From the NCBI GenBank assembly GCA_015207585.1, contig JADEWQ010000027.1, positions 1 through 57,389 on the forward strand: 57,389 nt of DNA, given 5' to 3'. Numbering within the stretch: position 1 is the stretch's first letter; every line of letters starts with the position of its first letter. The notes below the pieces were generated by a model. The model searched no databases, was not told the DNA's origin, and worked only from the letters and a program-made list of their open reading frames with translations. Of the stretch, positions 56,784-57,389 are shown piece by piece. The position numbers and the translations under genes were made by a program. Source of the stretch: Pleurocapsales cyanobacterium LEGE 06147 (GTDB taxonomy: Bacteria > Cyanobacteriota > Cyanobacteriia > Cyanobacteriales > Xenococcaceae).

Positions 56784-57110
56784 TTATTGACTGAGTTGCT
56801 CTGATAGACGAATGCTAGGAGGTTTGTCTGGCATCGAGATCCGCTCAACCTCAAAACTTTCAATGTTATCTTCAAAGCGGTTAAAAATAACTCTCATTTC
56901 CTCATAATTTAGAGCAATAGAAACTCCACGTGCTGTCGAACATTTAATCTGTAACAAGGTTTGAAAATCACCGTACTCTTCGTTGAGATAAAAGGTTTTA
57001 GGACAATCAGGAGCGATAAAGTCCTCAATAGCTAATTGATTGAGAGCAGCAATACCTACAGGACTATTAAGAATGTATTGCCATACTCGTTCTTCCTCTT
57101 CTGCTGTCAT
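56784..57110 (-). CDS. Hypothetical protein, possibly 5'-truncated
   Basis: A 108-residue acidic protein, not recognised: MTAEEEERVWQYILNSPVGIAALNQLAIEDFIAPDCPKTFYLNEEYGDFQTLLQIKC, then VSIALNYEEMRVIFNRFEDN. I start at ATG 57110, but the frame stays open upstream (QSESQQWRRMTAEEE) as far as about 57195, where the repeated element end begins. The original start may have been removed by that insertion. Convergent with the ATPase homologue. Confidence 0.65.
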   Translation of the reverse strand: MTAEEEERVWQYILNSPVGIAALNQLAIEDFIAPDCPKTFYLNEEYGDFQTLLQIKCSTARGVSIALNYEEMRVIFNRFEDNIESFEVERISMPDKPPSIRLSEQLSQ

Positions 57111-57195
57111 CCTTCGCCATTGTTGGGATTCACTTTGTTCGTGCTCGTTGGGAACTCGATCTTTTTGGCTTATTTGAGAAACCGAAAAGTTACTT

Positions 57196-57389
57196 AAAAG
57201 CGCTCCACGGGAGCGAGGACACCCGTTATGGAGGGAAGAAACACTAGGGGACGAGCGAGCGCTTGAAGCAAGAGCTTATAGAGACATGAATCGGAGACGC
57301 TCTGCTCAATTCTTGTATATTATTCCTGTATCCTAACAGTTAAAACCGTAACTTCAATGGTGCGATGGTGCCTGATTGAAAGCGTGGTT
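57196..57389 (+). mobile_element. Left end of a second IS110-like element, cut by the window edge
   Basis: Two blocks match the left end of the defective element at 39.3 kb. 57199-57246 resembles 39297-39344 (CACGGG, then GAAGAAACACTA). 57328-57389 matches 39382-39443 over 62 bases with about 13 differences (CAGTTAA, TGCGAT, GTGCCTGATT, AGCGTGGTT). The element continues beyond the window, so its transposase is not visible. Confidence 0.6.

Overview
The window is cyanobacterial chromosome. The palindrome GCGATCGC (HIP1) recurs throughout, and there is a light-dependent protochlorophyllide reductase, an SLH-OprB iron-uptake type porin, DUF3181, DpsA and a PAS/GAF hybrid kinase of cyanobacterial style. 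Base composition is moderately AT-rich. The taxon cannot be fixed from the sequence; a coccoid or filamentous species with a repeat-rich genome and many decayed genes fits best.

Layout. 0-5 kb: VOC protein, Uma2 nuclease, O-methyltransferase, a lone hypD, a GGDEF-EAL remnant and an unrecognised 298-residue protein. 5-12 kb: SLH porin, then a zone of decay (GNAT remnant, frameshifted MFS gene upstream of azoR, ruined ECF sigma gene), a VapBC-like pair and a MocR regulator. 12-24 kb: hybrid kinase, a PDC/IPDC-type decarboxylase, suhB, a lipoprotein nuclease, ferredoxin, tRNA-Ser, gamma-glutamylcyclotransferase, thioesterase, phosphoribosyltransferase, EI24/CysZ protein, DUF3181, a 2TM protein, moaC, tRNA-Arg. 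24-31 kb: divergent treS-maltokinase and malQ (maltose, trehalose and glycogen sugars), then S-formylglutathione hydrolase. 31-41 kb: mobile-element rubble (IS1634-, IS200/IS605-, IS630- and IS110-type pieces, a MITE candidate, palindromic repeats) around por, a cytochrome P450, a large secreted 5'-nucleotidase-like protein and a GNAT enzyme. 40-48 kb: Ca/Na-type P-ATPase, NSS transporter, a small-gene island (VOC, broken DUF4258, DUF2283, PIN module) and a serine-recombinase-like protein lacking the usual serine motif, then dpsA with a clear terminator. 48-57 kb: a two-gene [2Fe-2S] unit, a hypothetical protein carrying an in-frame palindromic repeat, a second MocR gene divergent from a PNPOx-like plus glutamine-amidotransferase operon, a P-type ATPase homologue that has lost its phosphorylation site, and the start of a second element like the one at 39.3 kb.

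The two most interesting points are these. (1) The same bipartite direct repeat, AAGTGGACT-N14-AAAGTGGCT, lies about 60 bases before the MFS-azoR operon and before the PNPOx-amidotransferase operon, in the same orientation. The window also holds two closely similar MocR regulators, which suggests a shared regulon of flavin-linked redox genes. (2) The HMA-domain P-type ATPase at 54.5 kb has ARTGT for DKTGT, VTGGG for TGD and GEGIDD for GDGIND, no CPC motif, and a frameshift before its last membrane helices.
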